NCBI GenBank assembly: GCA_004297725.1
Contig: SCUS01000092.1
Location: 310,001-374,000 of the forward strand
DNA from: Myxococcaceae bacterium
GTDB lineage: Bacteria; Myxococcota_A; Polyangia; Polyangiales; Ga0077539
Direction: 5' to 3'
DNA length: 64,000 nucleotides
The notes beneath the pieces are model-generated. The model searched no databases and was not told where the DNA came from. It saw nothing but the letters and a program-made list of their open reading frames with translations. Positions 8,050 through 16,400 of the stretch are shown one piece after another; positions within the stretch are counted from its first letter, which is position 1; every line of letters begins with the position of its first letter. Both the position numbers and the translations under genes were made by a program.

Positions 8050-9669
8050 TCACTTCCGCAGCCGCAGCTGCACCAGCGCCGTCGGCCGCTTCGTCGCGCC
8101 CGGCCAGCGCTGCTCCAGCGAGAGCACGCCCCGGGGGCAGACCTCCGCGCACATCCCGCAGCCCACGCAGCTCGCCCTCACGAAGGTCTCGTTGGACTGC
8201 GCGTAGGAGCGCACGTCGATGCCCATCTCGCAGTACTGGGTGCAGAGCCCGCAGGAGATGCACATGTCCTCCTTCACCCGGATGCGGTAGCGCCCGACCT
8301 TCTGGATCAGCCCCAGCAGCGCCGCCATCGGGCAGAAGTTGCGGCACCACTGGCGCGTCCCGCCCAATGGGTAGAGCCCGACGCCGATCGCGCCCGACAG
8401 CACCGCCACCACCACGAGCCCGTAGTAGTACCGGGCCTTGGCTGCCACGGTCACGAGGGCGCCGCTGTGGAGGGCGCCGTCCACGCGCCACTGGCTGACG
8501 TCGCCGTGCCCCGACCACCACACGCCGGTGAGCGCGCTGTGCGGACCGACCAGCGCCGAGAGCCCCACCAGCACCGTGGTGAGCACCGCGAGGCCCAGCA
8601 CCGTGTAGATGCTCGCCTGCTCGAAGCGCCACGCGCTCTCGCCCTTCTGCGAGAGGTGGCGGAAGGGCTCGCCCGCGGTGTTGGCCAGGCCCCCGCAGCC
8701 GCACACCCAGGAGCAGTACCAGCGCTTGCCGAAGAAGATCCCCATCAGGGGCACGAGCAGCAGCGAGCCGAGGAAGCTCCAGAGCACGAAGGGAGCGGGG
8801 TCTCGCAGGATGTTGTCGGGATAGAACGCGTCGATCTTCAGGGGCCAGAAATACGAGAGGTAGTATTCGGGCTGCGCGAAGAGCTTGAGCAGCACCGGAA
8901 CCGAGAACCCGAAGCTGGCCTGCACGCCGATGACCACCAGGGTGCGAGCGACCTGGTAGCGGTTGTGGAGGTAGCGCCCGAGCATGAAGAGCCCGCCGGC
9001 GCTCACGGCGCAGGTGTAGAGCAGGCCGTAGAGGGTCCACTTGGAGTCGAGCGCGAGGTAGAGCAGCGCCCCGAAGGCGCGCAGCGAGTGATCCCCCGCG
9101 GCGGGCGCGCGGCCCGGATCGAAGACGTGGGTCCCATAGGCGAGGGTGACGCCCGCGAGCTGCGCGGCCACGAGCGCCCACGTCGCCTCTCGCAGCACCG
9201 CGCCCGTGTCCCCGCGAGCACGCAGCATCCTCGCGACGCCGAAGGCCCCCAGCGCCAGCGCGCCGCCCAGCAGCGCGACCAGCGTCGGCGTCGACCAGCT
9301 CACTCCCGGTGACGGCAGCAGGTGTCGCCCGTGGTGCTCCGCGGGGTCGAGCGCCCTCGCGAACCACGCCGACAGCCCCGCGGTCGCCATCGAGAGCGCG
9401 AAGACCTTGGCGCCCAGCACCGCCTCCTCGCGCGCCACCAGCGCCCCGTCGCGCCGCGCAAAGCGCGCGTGCACCGCCACGGTCACCGCCGCGATGACAG
9501 CTCCCAGCAGCCACACGCCCCTGCCGAGCGTGGTCAGCAGCAGCGCCGTCTCTGCCGGGAGATAGAGCCCGAAGTAGAAGCCCAGCAGCACCGCGGAGAG
9601 CAGCCACGCGCTCGGTCCACGGCTGGTGAGGTCGTCGGCGACGGCCTGCAACGCGCCCGCGCGCCTCAC
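8050..9669 (-). CDS. Polytopic 4Fe-4S ferredoxin-type membrane protein (NosR/NapH/CcoG-like)
   Basis: About 539 residues from a GTG at 9669; no better start was found, and the 5' boundary is the main doubt. The first 430 residues hold many hydrophobic helices. Two Cys motifs on membrane loops, W-Y-C-S-W-V-C-G-C near 318 and W-C-R-N-F-C-P-M near 440, match the paired C-x3-C-P motifs of NapH/NosR proteins, although the first lacks the proline. Two ferredoxin clusters follow: C-I-S-C-G-L-C-T-Q-Y-C near 469 and C-V-G-C-G-M-C-A-E-V-C-P near 499. Expected role: moving electrons across or along the membrane to a periplasmic acceptor. No nos or nap genes are nearby, so the partner is unknown. Confidence 0.82.
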   Translation of the reverse strand: MRRAGALQAVADDLTSRGPSAWLLSAVLLGFYFGLYLPAETALLLTTLGRGVWLLGAVIAAVTVAVHARFARRDGALVAREEAVLGAKVFALSMATAGLSAWFARALDPAEHHGRHLLPSPGVSWSTPTLVALLGGALALGAFGVARMLRARGDTGAVLREATWALVAAQLAGVTLAYGTHVFDPGRAPAAGDHSLRAFGALLYLALDSKWTLYGLLYTCAVSAGGLFMLGRYLHNRYQVARTLVVIGVQASFGFSVPVLLKLFAQPEYYLSYFWPLKIDAFYPDNILRDPAPFVLWSFLGSLLLVPLMGIFFGKRWYCSWVCGCGGLANTAGEPFRHLSQKGESAWRFEQASIYTVLGLAVLTTVLVGLSALVGPHSALTGVWWSGHGDVSQWRVDGALHSGALVTVAAKARYYYGLVVVAVLSGAIGVGLYPLGGTRQWCRNFCPMAALLGLIQKVGRYRIRVKEDMCISCGLCTQYCEMGIDVRSYAQSNETFVRASCVGCGMCAEVCPRGVLSLEQRWPGATKRPTALVQLRLRK

Positions 9670-9802
9670 GCCGACACCCCTGCTCCCTCGACAACGGCGC
9701 GCTCGCTCATGGCCGCACGCTACGTCATCGACCATGGCACCGGTTACGCGCGGCCCTTCATCTCCCCTCGCAGAACGTGCTACCGCGCCGCCCAACTCCA
9801 CG

Positions 9803-10879
9803 ATGACCAGCTCACTGCTCTCGCCGCTCGTGCTCCGCCCCGGGATCGTCTCCCGCAACCGCATCTGGCTCGCCCCGCTCACCAACAAGCAGAGCCACCT
9901 CGACGGCACCCTCGGCGACGCCGAGGCTCGCTTCCTCGGGATGCGCGCCGACGGCGGCTTCGGCCTCGTCGAGACCTGCGCGGCCCACGTCTCTCAAGAC
10001 GGAAAGGCCTGGGAGGGCGAGCTCGGGGTCCACGACGACGCGATGCTCGACGGGCTCACCCGCCTCGCCGCGCGCATCCACCAGGGCGGCGCGCTGGCGA
10101 GCGCCCAGCTCTTCCACGGGGGATTGCGCGCCTCGCAGGCCGTGAGCGGGATCATGCCGTGGAGCCCTTCGCCCCACACCGACGAGAAGGGCAACGAGAG
10201 CCGCGAGGGCACCGAGGAGGACATCGCGAGGGTCATCGCAGATTTCGCCCGCGCCGCGGAGCGCTGCGCCCGCGCGGGCTTCGACAGCGTCGAGCTGCAC
10301 GGCGCCCACGGGTACCTGCTGTCGCAGTTCTTGAGCACCGTCTACAACCGCCGCGAAGACCGCTGGGGTGGGCCACTGGAGAACCGCGCACGGTTGATCC
10401 GCGAGGTGACGCGCGCGGTGAAGGCCGCCGCGCCGTCGCTGGTGCTCGCGGTGCGGATGTCCCCCGAGGACTACGGCCAGACCCGCGGCGTCGACCTGGA
10501 CGAGAGCCTCCAGGTCGCTCGCTGGCTCGTCGAGGACGGCGCCGAGGTGCTGCACCTCTCGCTCTGGCGCTCCGCCCTCAACACCACGAAGCGCCCTGAG
10601 TCCCACGCCACGCCGCTCTTCCGCGCCGCCGTCGGGCCCTCCGTGAAGCTGGTCGTCGCGGGGGCCATCTGGACGCACCCCGAGGCCGAAGCGCAGCTCG
10701 CGCTCGGAGCCGACGTGGTGGCCCTCGGGCGCTCGGCCATCGCCAACCACGACTGGCCCTCGAAGGCCGACGAGGCCTCGCTCCATCGGGCCCCGGTGGC
10801 CCCGGCGACGCTCCTCGACGAGGGGCTCAGCCCGGGCTTCACGGAGTACCTCCGGGCCTTCCGCGGCTTCGTGGGATAG
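9803..10879 (+). CDS. NADH:flavin oxidoreductase, old yellow enzyme family
   Basis: 358 residues forming a complete FMN-binding TIM barrel. A-P-L-T-N-K-Q-S at about 24-31 is the FMN-proximal first strand, H-G-A-H-G-Y-L-L-S-Q-F-L-S begins near residue 165, and N-R-R-E-D-R-W-G-G-P-L-E-N-R follows, all diagnostic of the family. Members reduce alpha,beta-unsaturated carbonyls or nitro compounds with NAD(P)H. The ATG at 9803 was chosen because family homology starts at once (L-L-S-P-L-V-L-R-P); the ATG at 9734 would add low-complexity residues. It is divergent from the ferredoxin gene. Confidence 0.9.
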   Translation: MTSSLLSPLVLRPGIVSRNRIWLAPLTNKQSHLDGTLGDAEARFLGMRADGGFGLVETCAAHVSQDGKAWEGELGVHDDAMLDGLTRLAARIHQGGALASAQLFHGGLRASQAVSGIMPWSPSPHTDEKGNESREGTEEDIARVIADFARAAERCARAGFDSVELHGAHGYLLSQFLSTVYNRREDRWGGPLENRARLIREVTRAVKAAAPSLVLAVRMSPEDYGQTRGVDLDESLQVARWLVEDGAEVLHLSLWRSALNTTKRPESHATPLFRAAVGPSVKLVVAGAIWTHPEAEAQLALGADVVALGRSAIANHDWPSKADEASLHRAPVAPATLLDEGLSPGFTEYLRAFRGFVG

Positions 10880-10893
10880 TCGCACCCCTCCCG

Positions 10894-12183
10894 CTACTTC
10901 GACACGCCTCTGCGCTCCACGGGCAACGGCCTCGCGGTCATCTCGTGCAAGGGCGCGCGCCCCAGCTCCACGTCGAACTGCGCCCTTCGCAGGTTCTCTC
11001 GCACCCACGCCACCGGGCGCTCCTCCTCGATCCAGCGGGTGAGCACCGTGTGGTCCCATCGCGAACCCAGCGCGTTGAAGCCCAGCACCCGATCTCCCGC
11101 GTGCACGATCCGCCACGAGAGGCTCCGCGTCGGGTGCACCGCGCACAGGCTCTCGGCGCCCTCCTCGACCTCCGCGAGCGCGCCCACGGTCGTGAACTCC
11201 AGCTCGAAGAGCCTGGCGCTGTTGAAGAACACCGGCGGCGCATAGCCCTTCGGCCGCCCGCTCATGTTCTCGCCCGCGAGCGTCCCCTGCCGCTTCGCGC
11301 TGTACCAGATCGACTCCACGCGCCCGTCTTCGAGCTCCGCGCAGTCGCCCGCCGCCCACACGTCCTCCAGCGAGCTTCGCAGCGTCGCGTCGACCTTCAC
11401 CCCTCGCCCGATCGCCGGCGGCGTCGTCACGCCCTCCAGCCACTGCACCTGCGGCTCGACCCCGATGCACACGCCCAGCAGCTCGCACGCGATGGTCTCG
11501 CCCGCGGTCGTGGTCACCGACGCCACGCGCCCGCTCGCATCGCGCGCCACCGAGGCCACGGCCTCGCCCTCGCGCACGTCGACCCCGTGCCGTCGCATCT
11601 CCCTCGCCACCATCGCTCCCTCCTCGCGGCAGAGCGCCGCGGGCCAGTACCACGGCTCCCTCACCAGGAAGGTCACCGCCACCCCGTGAAAGCGCAGGCA
11701 CTCCACGAGCTCGATGCCGATGAGCCCTCCGCCCACCACCACCGCGCGCTTCGTGGTGGGCGTGTACTTCTCGCAGGCGTCGAGGTCTTGCAGCGTGACG
11801 AAGTGCACGAGGCCCTCGAGCGCGTCGGTGACGCCCGGCACGCTGAGCCGCCGCGCCCGCGATCCCGCCGCGAGCAGCAGCCGATCGTACGGGAGCGTAC
11901 GACCGTCGCCGAGGGTGAGCTGGTGGCGCGAGGCGTCGAGGTCGGTGACGCGGGCGCGCACGAGGTCGATGCCGCGCTCTCGCCACGTGTGGCGCTCGTA
12001 GGGCTCCATGGCCCGCCGGGGGAGGCGGTCCATGAACGCGTACATCAGGGCGGTTCGGGAGAAGAAGTGGTCGCCCTCGTCGGACACGAGGGCGATGGTG
12101 CCTCGCGCGTCGCGAGCGCGAATCGCGAGGGCGGCAGACACGCCCGCGACGCCGTTGCCCACCACCACATAGGCCTTGCTCAT
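10894..12183 (-). CDS. FAD-dependent pyridine nucleotide-disulphide oxidoreductase family protein
   Basis: 429 residues. The N-terminal dinucleotide fold V-V-G-N-G-V-A-G-V-S-A-A-L (6-18) binds FAD. A second fold, V-V-V-G-G-G-L-I-G-I-E-L near 147, binds NAD(P)H. A-A-G-D-C-A-E-L near 273 contacts the FAD ribityl chain. No redox-active C-x4-C is visible, so it belongs with rubredoxin/ferredoxin or nitrite-reductase-like NADH reductases rather than disulphide reductases. It lies convergent to the old-yellow-enzyme gene. The electron acceptor is not evident; the neighbouring ferredoxin protein is a candidate by proximity only. Confidence 0.85.
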   Translation of the reverse strand: MSKAYVVVGNGVAGVSAALAIRARDARGTIALVSDEGDHFFSRTALMYAFMDRLPRRAMEPYERHTWRERGIDLVRARVTDLDASRHQLTLGDGRTLPYDRLLLAAGSRARRLSVPGVTDALEGLVHFVTLQDLDACEKYTPTTKRAVVVGGGLIGIELVECLRFHGVAVTFLVREPWYWPAALCREEGAMVAREMRRHGVDVREGEAVASVARDASGRVASVTTTAGETIACELLGVCIGVEPQVQWLEGVTTPPAIGRGVKVDATLRSSLEDVWAAGDCAELEDGRVESIWYSAKRQGTLAGENMSGRPKGYAPPVFFNSARLFELEFTTVGALAEVEEGAESLCAVHPTRSLSWRIVHAGDRVLGFNALGSRWDHTVLTRWIEEERPVAWVRENLRRAQFDVELGRAPLHEMTARPLPVERRGVSK

Positions 12184-12237
12184 GGTGGCGACGCTACGCC
12201 GTCGAGGCGCTGTCCGTTACGAGGCAGACCCTGACCG

Positions 12238-12271
12238 TCAGGGAGGGGAAGCGACCGCTCAGCCTCCCTGA
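12238..12271 (-). terminator. Hairpin downstream of ndk
   Basis: Perfect 9-bp inverted repeat TCAGGGAGG / CCTCCCTGA with a 16-nt loop, beginning 8 nt beyond the ndk stop on the minus strand. It is well placed for termination but has no T-tract. Confidence 0.5.
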
Positions 12272-12278
12272 CCCGATC

Positions 12279-12698
12279 TCAGAGCAGCTCGTAGCCCGCG
12301 AAGTAGAAGCCGATCTCGCGCGCCGCGCTGGCGGCCGAGTCCGACCCGTGCGTCGCGTTCTCGCCCTTGCTGGCGCCGAAGAGCTTGCGGATCGTGCCGT
12401 CCGCGGCCTGCGCCGGGTCCGTCGCGCCCATGACCTCGCGCCACTTGGCGATGGCCCCTTCGGCCTCGAGCGCCACCACGTAGACCGGGCCGCGCGACAT
12501 GAAGGTCGTGAGCTCGCCGAAGAAGCCGCGAGCGCTGTGCTCCGCGTAGAAGCCCTCGGCCTGGGCCTTGGTGAGGTGGATGCGCTTCAGGCCGCGAACC
12601 GTGAAGCCCGCCTTCTCGATGTGCGCGAGAATCGCCCCCGAGAGGTTCTTCTCCACCGCGTCGGGCTTGATCATCGCAAGAGTCAGTTCGGTCGTCAT
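12279..12698 (-). CDS. ndk: Nucleoside-diphosphate kinase
   Basis: 139 residues, standard length. It transfers the gamma phosphate of ATP to NDPs through a phosphohistidine. The active-site His117 lies in N-A-T-H-G-S-D-S, Lys11 is in I-K-P-D-A-V, and R-G-L-K-R-I and F-M-S-R-G-P are in place. A cytoplasmic housekeeping enzyme. It is read divergently from cydA, with a 147-nt gap holding one copy of the dispersed TTAC-N8-GTAA palindrome. A hairpin follows the stop. Confidence 0.97.
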   Translation of the reverse strand: MTTELTLAMIKPDAVEKNLSGAILAHIEKAGFTVRGLKRIHLTKAQAEGFYAEHSARGFFGELTTFMSRGPVYVVALEAEGAIAKWREVMGATDPAQAADGTIRKLFGASKGENATHGSDSAASAAREIGFYFAGYELL

Positions 12699-12772
12699 AT
12701 GGTGTTTCGGTCCCTTTCGCCGCGCCTTCTAGACGCTACGGGGCCCCTTTGGCAAGCGCCCGCGACCCTCCC

Positions 12773-12788
12773 TTACCCCATCAGGTAA
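12773..12788. repeat. Dispersed palindrome TTAC-N8-GTAA, intergenic ndk/cydA
   Basis: TTACCCCATCAGGTAA. The flanking bases extend the symmetry to CTTACC-N6-GGTAAG. The only clearly intergenic copy of the motif, 58 bp before the cydA start, so local regulation of cydAB is also possible. Confidence 0.7.
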
Positions 12789-12845
12789 GCGTTTCCCCGG
12801 TGACGTCGCCCGCCACCGGCTCTACCGTCACGGCCCGGTGCCGCC

Positions 12846-14153
12846 ATGAACCCGCTCCTCGCCGCGCGCGCGCAGATGGAGGTCTCCCTCGCGTTTCACA
12901 TGGTGTTCGCGGCCATCGGCATCGGCCTGCCCCTCTTGATGGTGCTCTCCGAGGCCATCGGCCTCCGCACCGGCGACCCCCGCTGGATCGCCCTCGCCCG
13001 CCGCCAGGCCCGCGTCACCGCCGTGCTCTTCGCCATCGGGGCCGTCTCGGGCACCGCGCTCTCCTTCGAGCTCGGCCTCCTCTGGCCGCGCTTCATGCGC
13101 CTCGCGGGCCCCGTCATCGGCCCCACCTTCGCCCTCGAGGGCTACGCCTTCTTCCTCGAGGCCATCTTCCTCGGGCTCTACCTCTACGGCTGGGAGCGCC
13201 TCTCCCCCCGCGCGCACCTCCTCGCCGGCGCCGGCGTCGCCTTCACCGGCCTCGCCTCCGGCGTCTTCGTCGTCGCGGTCAACGCCTGGATGCAGTGCCC
13301 TCCGCCCGCCTCCCTCGTCACCCTCGACCCCTGGGCCACCTTCCGCAGCGCGCCATGGATCAACATGGCCGTCCACTCCACGCTCTCCTGCTACGTGAGC
13401 GTGGGCTTCGCCGTCGCGGGCGCCGCCGCGTGGTCCCTCCTCAAGCACCGCCCCGGCGACTGGCACCGCCCGGCCCTCTCGCTCTCGCTCACCATGGCCT
13501 CCGTCGCCGCGGCGCTACAGCTCGTCTCGGGCGATCGCATCGCCAAGATGGTCGCCGTCACCCAGCCCGTGAAGCTCGCCGCGATGGAGGCCCACTTCGA
13601 CACCGCCCGCGGCGCGGCCATCGCCCTCGGCGGCCTCGTCGACCAGGACGCCGGCACCCTCCGCGGCGCCCTCACGGTCCCGAAGGTGCTCTCCGTCCTG
13701 GCCCACGGCGACCCCGACGCCACCGTGCGAGGGCTCAACGACTTCCCCCGCGACCTCTGGCCCCGCGTCGCCATCGTCCACACGGCCTTCGACGTCATGG
13801 TGGGCGCCGGAACCCTCCTCGTCGCCCTCTCCGCCGCCTGGTGGCTCTGGCGCCTTCGCACCCGCGCCACCCCCGAGGCGCCCGTCCCCGTGTGGCTCTT
13901 ACGTGCCCTGGTATTCGCCTCGCCCCTCGGCTTCGTCGCCCTCGAGGCCGGCTGGCTCGTCACCGAGGCGGGCCGCCAGCCCTGGACCATCCAAGGCGTC
14001 CTGCGCACCGCCGACGCCGCCACGACCTCGCCCTACGCGGTCGTCACCTTCGCGGCCTTCAGCGCCCTCTACCTCTTCCTCGGCGCGGTCGTCGTCGGGA
14101 TGCTCCGCTACCTCGCGCGCACCCCGGTGAAGTCCTCGGAGCCCCACCCGTGA
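12846..14153 (+). CDS. cydA: Cytochrome bd ubiquinol oxidase subunit I, CIO type
   Basis: 435 residues of about nine membrane helices. The subunit carries the haems and oxidises quinol while reducing oxygen. His18 in L-A-F-H-M-V-F-A-A-I is a conserved haem ligand position, M-A-V-H-S-T-L holds another His, and the E-A-G-R-Q-P-W-T-I-Q-G segment is characteristic. It is shorter than the roughly 520 residues of E. coli CydA, fitting the short-Q-loop, cyanide-insensitive (CioA) branch. It overlaps cydB by 4 nt (GTGA), indicating translational coupling. Confidence 0.93.
   Translation: MNPLLAARAQMEVSLAFHMVFAAIGIGLPLLMVLSEAIGLRTGDPRWIALARRQARVTAVLFAIGAVSGTALSFELGLLWPRFMRLAGPVIGPTFALEGYAFFLEAIFLGLYLYGWERLSPRAHLLAGAGVAFTGLASGVFVVAVNAWMQCPPPASLVTLDPWATFRSAPWINMAVHSTLSCYVSVGFAVAGAAAWSLLKHRPGDWHRPALSLSLTMASVAAALQLVSGDRIAKMVAVTQPVKLAAMEAHFDTARGAAIALGGLVDQDAGTLRGALTVPKVLSVLAHGDPDATVRGLNDFPRDLWPRVAIVHTAFDVMVGAGTLLVALSAAWWLWRLRTRATPEAPVPVWLLRALVFASPLGFVALEAGWLVTEAGRQPWTIQGVLRTADAATTSPYAVVTFAAFSALYLFLGAVVVGMLRYLARTPVKSSEPHP
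13899..13914. repeat. Dispersed palindrome, copy in cydA
   Basis: TTACGTGCCCTGGTAT; one mismatch from TTAC-N8-GTAA. In frame it supplies the rare codons TTA and GTA. Confidence 0.6.
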
Positions 14154-15139
14154 CCCCCGCCCTCCTCATGGCCGCGCTCGTCGCCCTCGGCCTCTGCGCC
14201 TACGGCGTGCTGGCCGGCGCGGACTTCGGCGGCGGCATCCTCGACGCGCTCGCCCGAGGCCCCCGGCGCGACGCCCAGCGCGACGCCATCGCCCGCGCCA
14301 TGGGCCCCGTCTGGGAGGCCAACCACGTCTGGCTCATCTTCGTGATCGTCCTGCTCTTCACGGGCTTCCCCCGGGCCTTCTACGCCCTGGTCGAGGCCCT
14401 CTTCGTGCCGCTGCACCTCGCGCTCGTCGGCATCACCCTGCGCGGCGGCGCCTTCGTCTTCCGCGCCTACGGCCCACCCGGCCCGACCTCCCTCCGCCGC
14501 TGGGGCCGCGTGTTCGGCATCGCCTCGGTGGTCACCCCGGTGCTGCTCGGCATGTGCCTCGGGGCCGTCTCCTCGGGGCACATCCGGGTGTCGCCCGACG
14601 GGGAGCGCATCGACGGCGCGGGCGCGTGGCACTCGCCCCTCGCGCTGGTCATCGGGCTCTTCGCGCTCTCGCTCTGCGCCTACCTCGCGGCGGTGTTCCT
14701 CACCGTCGAGACCGACGGCGAGGTGCGCGACGACTTCCGCCGCCACGCCCTCGAGGTCGGAACCGTCGTGGTCGCCCTCTCCGCCGCGCTGATCCCCTGG
14801 GTCTTCGTCGCGGCGCCGCAGCTCGGCGCGGGCCTCCTGTCCGCCCGCGCGCTCCCGGTGCTGCTCGTCGGCGCCCTCGCCGCGCTGGCCTCCGGCTACG
14901 GCCTCTACCGCCGTCGCTTCCGCCTCGCGCGCGCCGCCACCGTCGTCCAGGTCACCTGCCTGCTCTCCGGCTGGGCGCTCGCGCAGCTCCCTTACCTCAT
15001 CTACCCCGACGTCACGCTCGCCGGCTCGGCCGCCCCCGCCGCCACGCTCACCGCCGTGCTCTGGACCGTTCCCCCCGGCCTCGCCCTGCTGCTCCCTTCG
15101 CTCTGGTGGCTCTTCCGGGTGTTCAAATCCGCCCCTTGA
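14150..15139 (+). CDS. cydB: Cytochrome bd ubiquinol oxidase subunit II
   Basis: 329 residues, start GTG at 14150 inside the cydA stop. Diagnostic segments are A-D-F-G-G-G-I-L-D near the N-terminus and G-P-V-W-E-A-N-H-V-W-L-I-F, which are conserved in CydB/CioB. Eight or so membrane helices are expected. It forms the terminal oxidase heterodimer with CydA. No small CydX-like frame was noticed after it; the 78 nt before the peroxiredoxin contain only a good ribosome-binding site (AAAGGAG) for that gene. Confidence 0.93.
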   Translation: MTPALLMAALVALGLCAYGVLAGADFGGGILDALARGPRRDAQRDAIARAMGPVWEANHVWLIFVIVLLFTGFPRAFYALVEALFVPLHLALVGITLRGGAFVFRAYGPPGPTSLRRWGRVFGIASVVTPVLLGMCLGAVSSGHIRVSPDGERIDGAGAWHSPLALVIGLFALSLCAYLAAVFLTVETDGEVRDDFRRHALEVGTVVVALSAALIPWVFVAAPQLGAGLLSARALPVLLVGALAALASGYGLYRRRFRLARAATVVQVTCLLSGWALAQLPYLIYPDVTLAGSAAPAATLTAVLWTVPPGLALLLPSLWWLFRVFKSAP

Positions 15140-15217
15140 TGCTCTCCTACCGCCCGCCGGAGAGCCTCTACACTCTCCAGCTCTCCCTCTTTCATTCATC
15201 AAAGGAGCACCCGCTTC

Positions 15218-15679
15218 ATGGCACTCAAGGTCGGAACCCACGCCCCGGACTTCTCCCTCCCCTCCAAGCCCGGCGAGACGCTCACGCTCTCTTCCCTCCG
15301 CGGCAAGAGCGTCGTCCTGCTCTTCTTCCCCGCGGCCTTCACCGGCGTGTGCACCAAGGAGATGTGCACCATCGCCGAGGACTACAGCGCCTACGAGGCC
15401 CTCAACGCGCAGCCCATCGCGATCAGCGTCGACACCCCGTGGACGCTCCAGAAGTTCGCCGCCGAGTCGAAGGCGACCTTCCCCTTCCTCTCCGACTTCA
15501 ACAAGACCGTCACGCGCGCCTACGACGTCTACCGTGAAGACTTCGCCTTCGGCATGAAGGGCGTCTCCGAGCGCGCGGTCTTCGTCATCGACCCCAACGG
15601 AGTGATCACCTACTCCTGGGTCGGCGAGAACCCCGGCGTCTTCCCCGACCTCGACGCCGTCAAGAAGGCCCTCGCCTGA
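15218..15679 (+). CDS. Peroxiredoxin (AhpC/TSA family, AhpE/BCP-like)
   Basis: 153 residues, cytoplasmic. The peroxidatic motif F-F-P-A-A-F-T-G-V-C places Cys45 after Thr42. A second cysteine at 50 (C-T-K-E-M-C) may serve as resolving residue, and a distal Arg lies in S-E-R-A-V-F-V-I-D. It reduces H2O2 or organic peroxides at the expense of thioredoxin or a similar donor. A strong Shine-Dalgarno (AAAGGAG) precedes the ATG. Its location after cydAB suits an oxygen-stress function, but it may have its own promoter. Confidence 0.93.
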   Translation: MALKVGTHAPDFSLPSKPGETLTLSSLRGKSVVLLFFPAAFTGVCTKEMCTIAEDYSAYEALNAQPIAISVDTPWTLQKFAAESKATFPFLSDFNKTVTRAYDVYREDFAFGMKGVSERAVFVIDPNGVITYSWVGENPGVFPDLDAVKKALA

Positions 15680-15692
15680 CCGTAGGCTCCGC

Positions 15693-16400
15693 TCAGAACC
15701 GCAGCCCCAGCAGCACCCGCAGATACCCGCCGCTCTGGCTCAGCATACCGAGCGAGGTATCCATCACCGGCAGCCGATCGGCCTGCGCGCCTTCATCCGA
15801 CAACGCCTTCGGGTGCACCCGCATCTCTTGCGACAACGCGAGCTGATACCCGCCCTCCAGCGCGAAGGCCCCGCGCAGCGTCCCGAGAAACGCCGGCGTG
15901 GTCACCTGCACCCCGAGGCCCGCGTTGCCCATGAAGGTCCACTCGTCCCCGGTGAGCGCTCCGCCTTGCGAGCTGTCCGAGTCCGGGGTGAGCAGCATGT
16001 CCGAATACAGCGCCCCCGCAGCGACCCGCGCGTAGGGCTCCAGCCACCAGAGGGTGCGCACCCGCAGCGAGAGTCCCGCGCTCATCGAGTGCGCCGTCAG
16101 CCGGCTCTTCATGGAATTCCTCAGCCGCCCCTCGAAGCTCTCGGCGTTCCAGCCGAGGTCGACAGCCAGCGTCGCACGGTCGCCAAGGCCCACGAGGTCG
16201 CGCCCGAAGGAGAGCCCGGCGACCGGCGGAGAGCGCGTCTCCCCGAAGGCGTCCAGCCCGCTGTCATGGTGCCACCGGCCGCCCACGTCGAAGGATATCC
16301 TCCACGGAGCGTCCACCCTCCGATCCTGCGCGGAGGCGCTCGCTCCCGCGGCCATCACTCCCATGCACACCATCGATGCCAGTACGCGGGACCTCATCAC
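15693..16400 (-). CDS. Outer-membrane beta-barrel protein
   Basis: 235 residues with a signal peptide cleaved near A-S-A-Q (about 25). Alternating hydrophobic/polar strands, aromatic girdle residues and a C-terminal L-R-V-L-L-G-L-R-F ending in Phe are typical of barrels inserted by BAM. No recognised family. It overlaps the upstream lipoprotein gene by 4 nt (16397-16400), so it is the last gene of a three-gene envelope operon with two propeller lipoproteins. Confidence 0.75.
   Translation of the reverse strand: MMRSRVLASMVCMGVMAAGASASAQDRRVDAPWRISFDVGGRWHHDSGLDAFGETRSPPVAGLSFGRDLVGLGDRATLAVDLGWNAESFEGRLRNSMKSRLTAHSMSAGLSLRVRTLWWLEPYARVAAGALYSDMLLTPDSDSSQGGALTGDEWTFMGNAGLGVQVTTPAFLGTLRGAFALEGGYQLALSQEMRVHPKALSDEGAQADRLPVMDTSLGMLSQSGGYLRVLLGLRF
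15745..15760. repeat. Dispersed palindrome, weaker copy
   Basis: ATACCGAGCGAGGTAT, symmetrical but with A/T swapped at both ends. Inside the beta-barrel gene. Confidence 0.4.
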
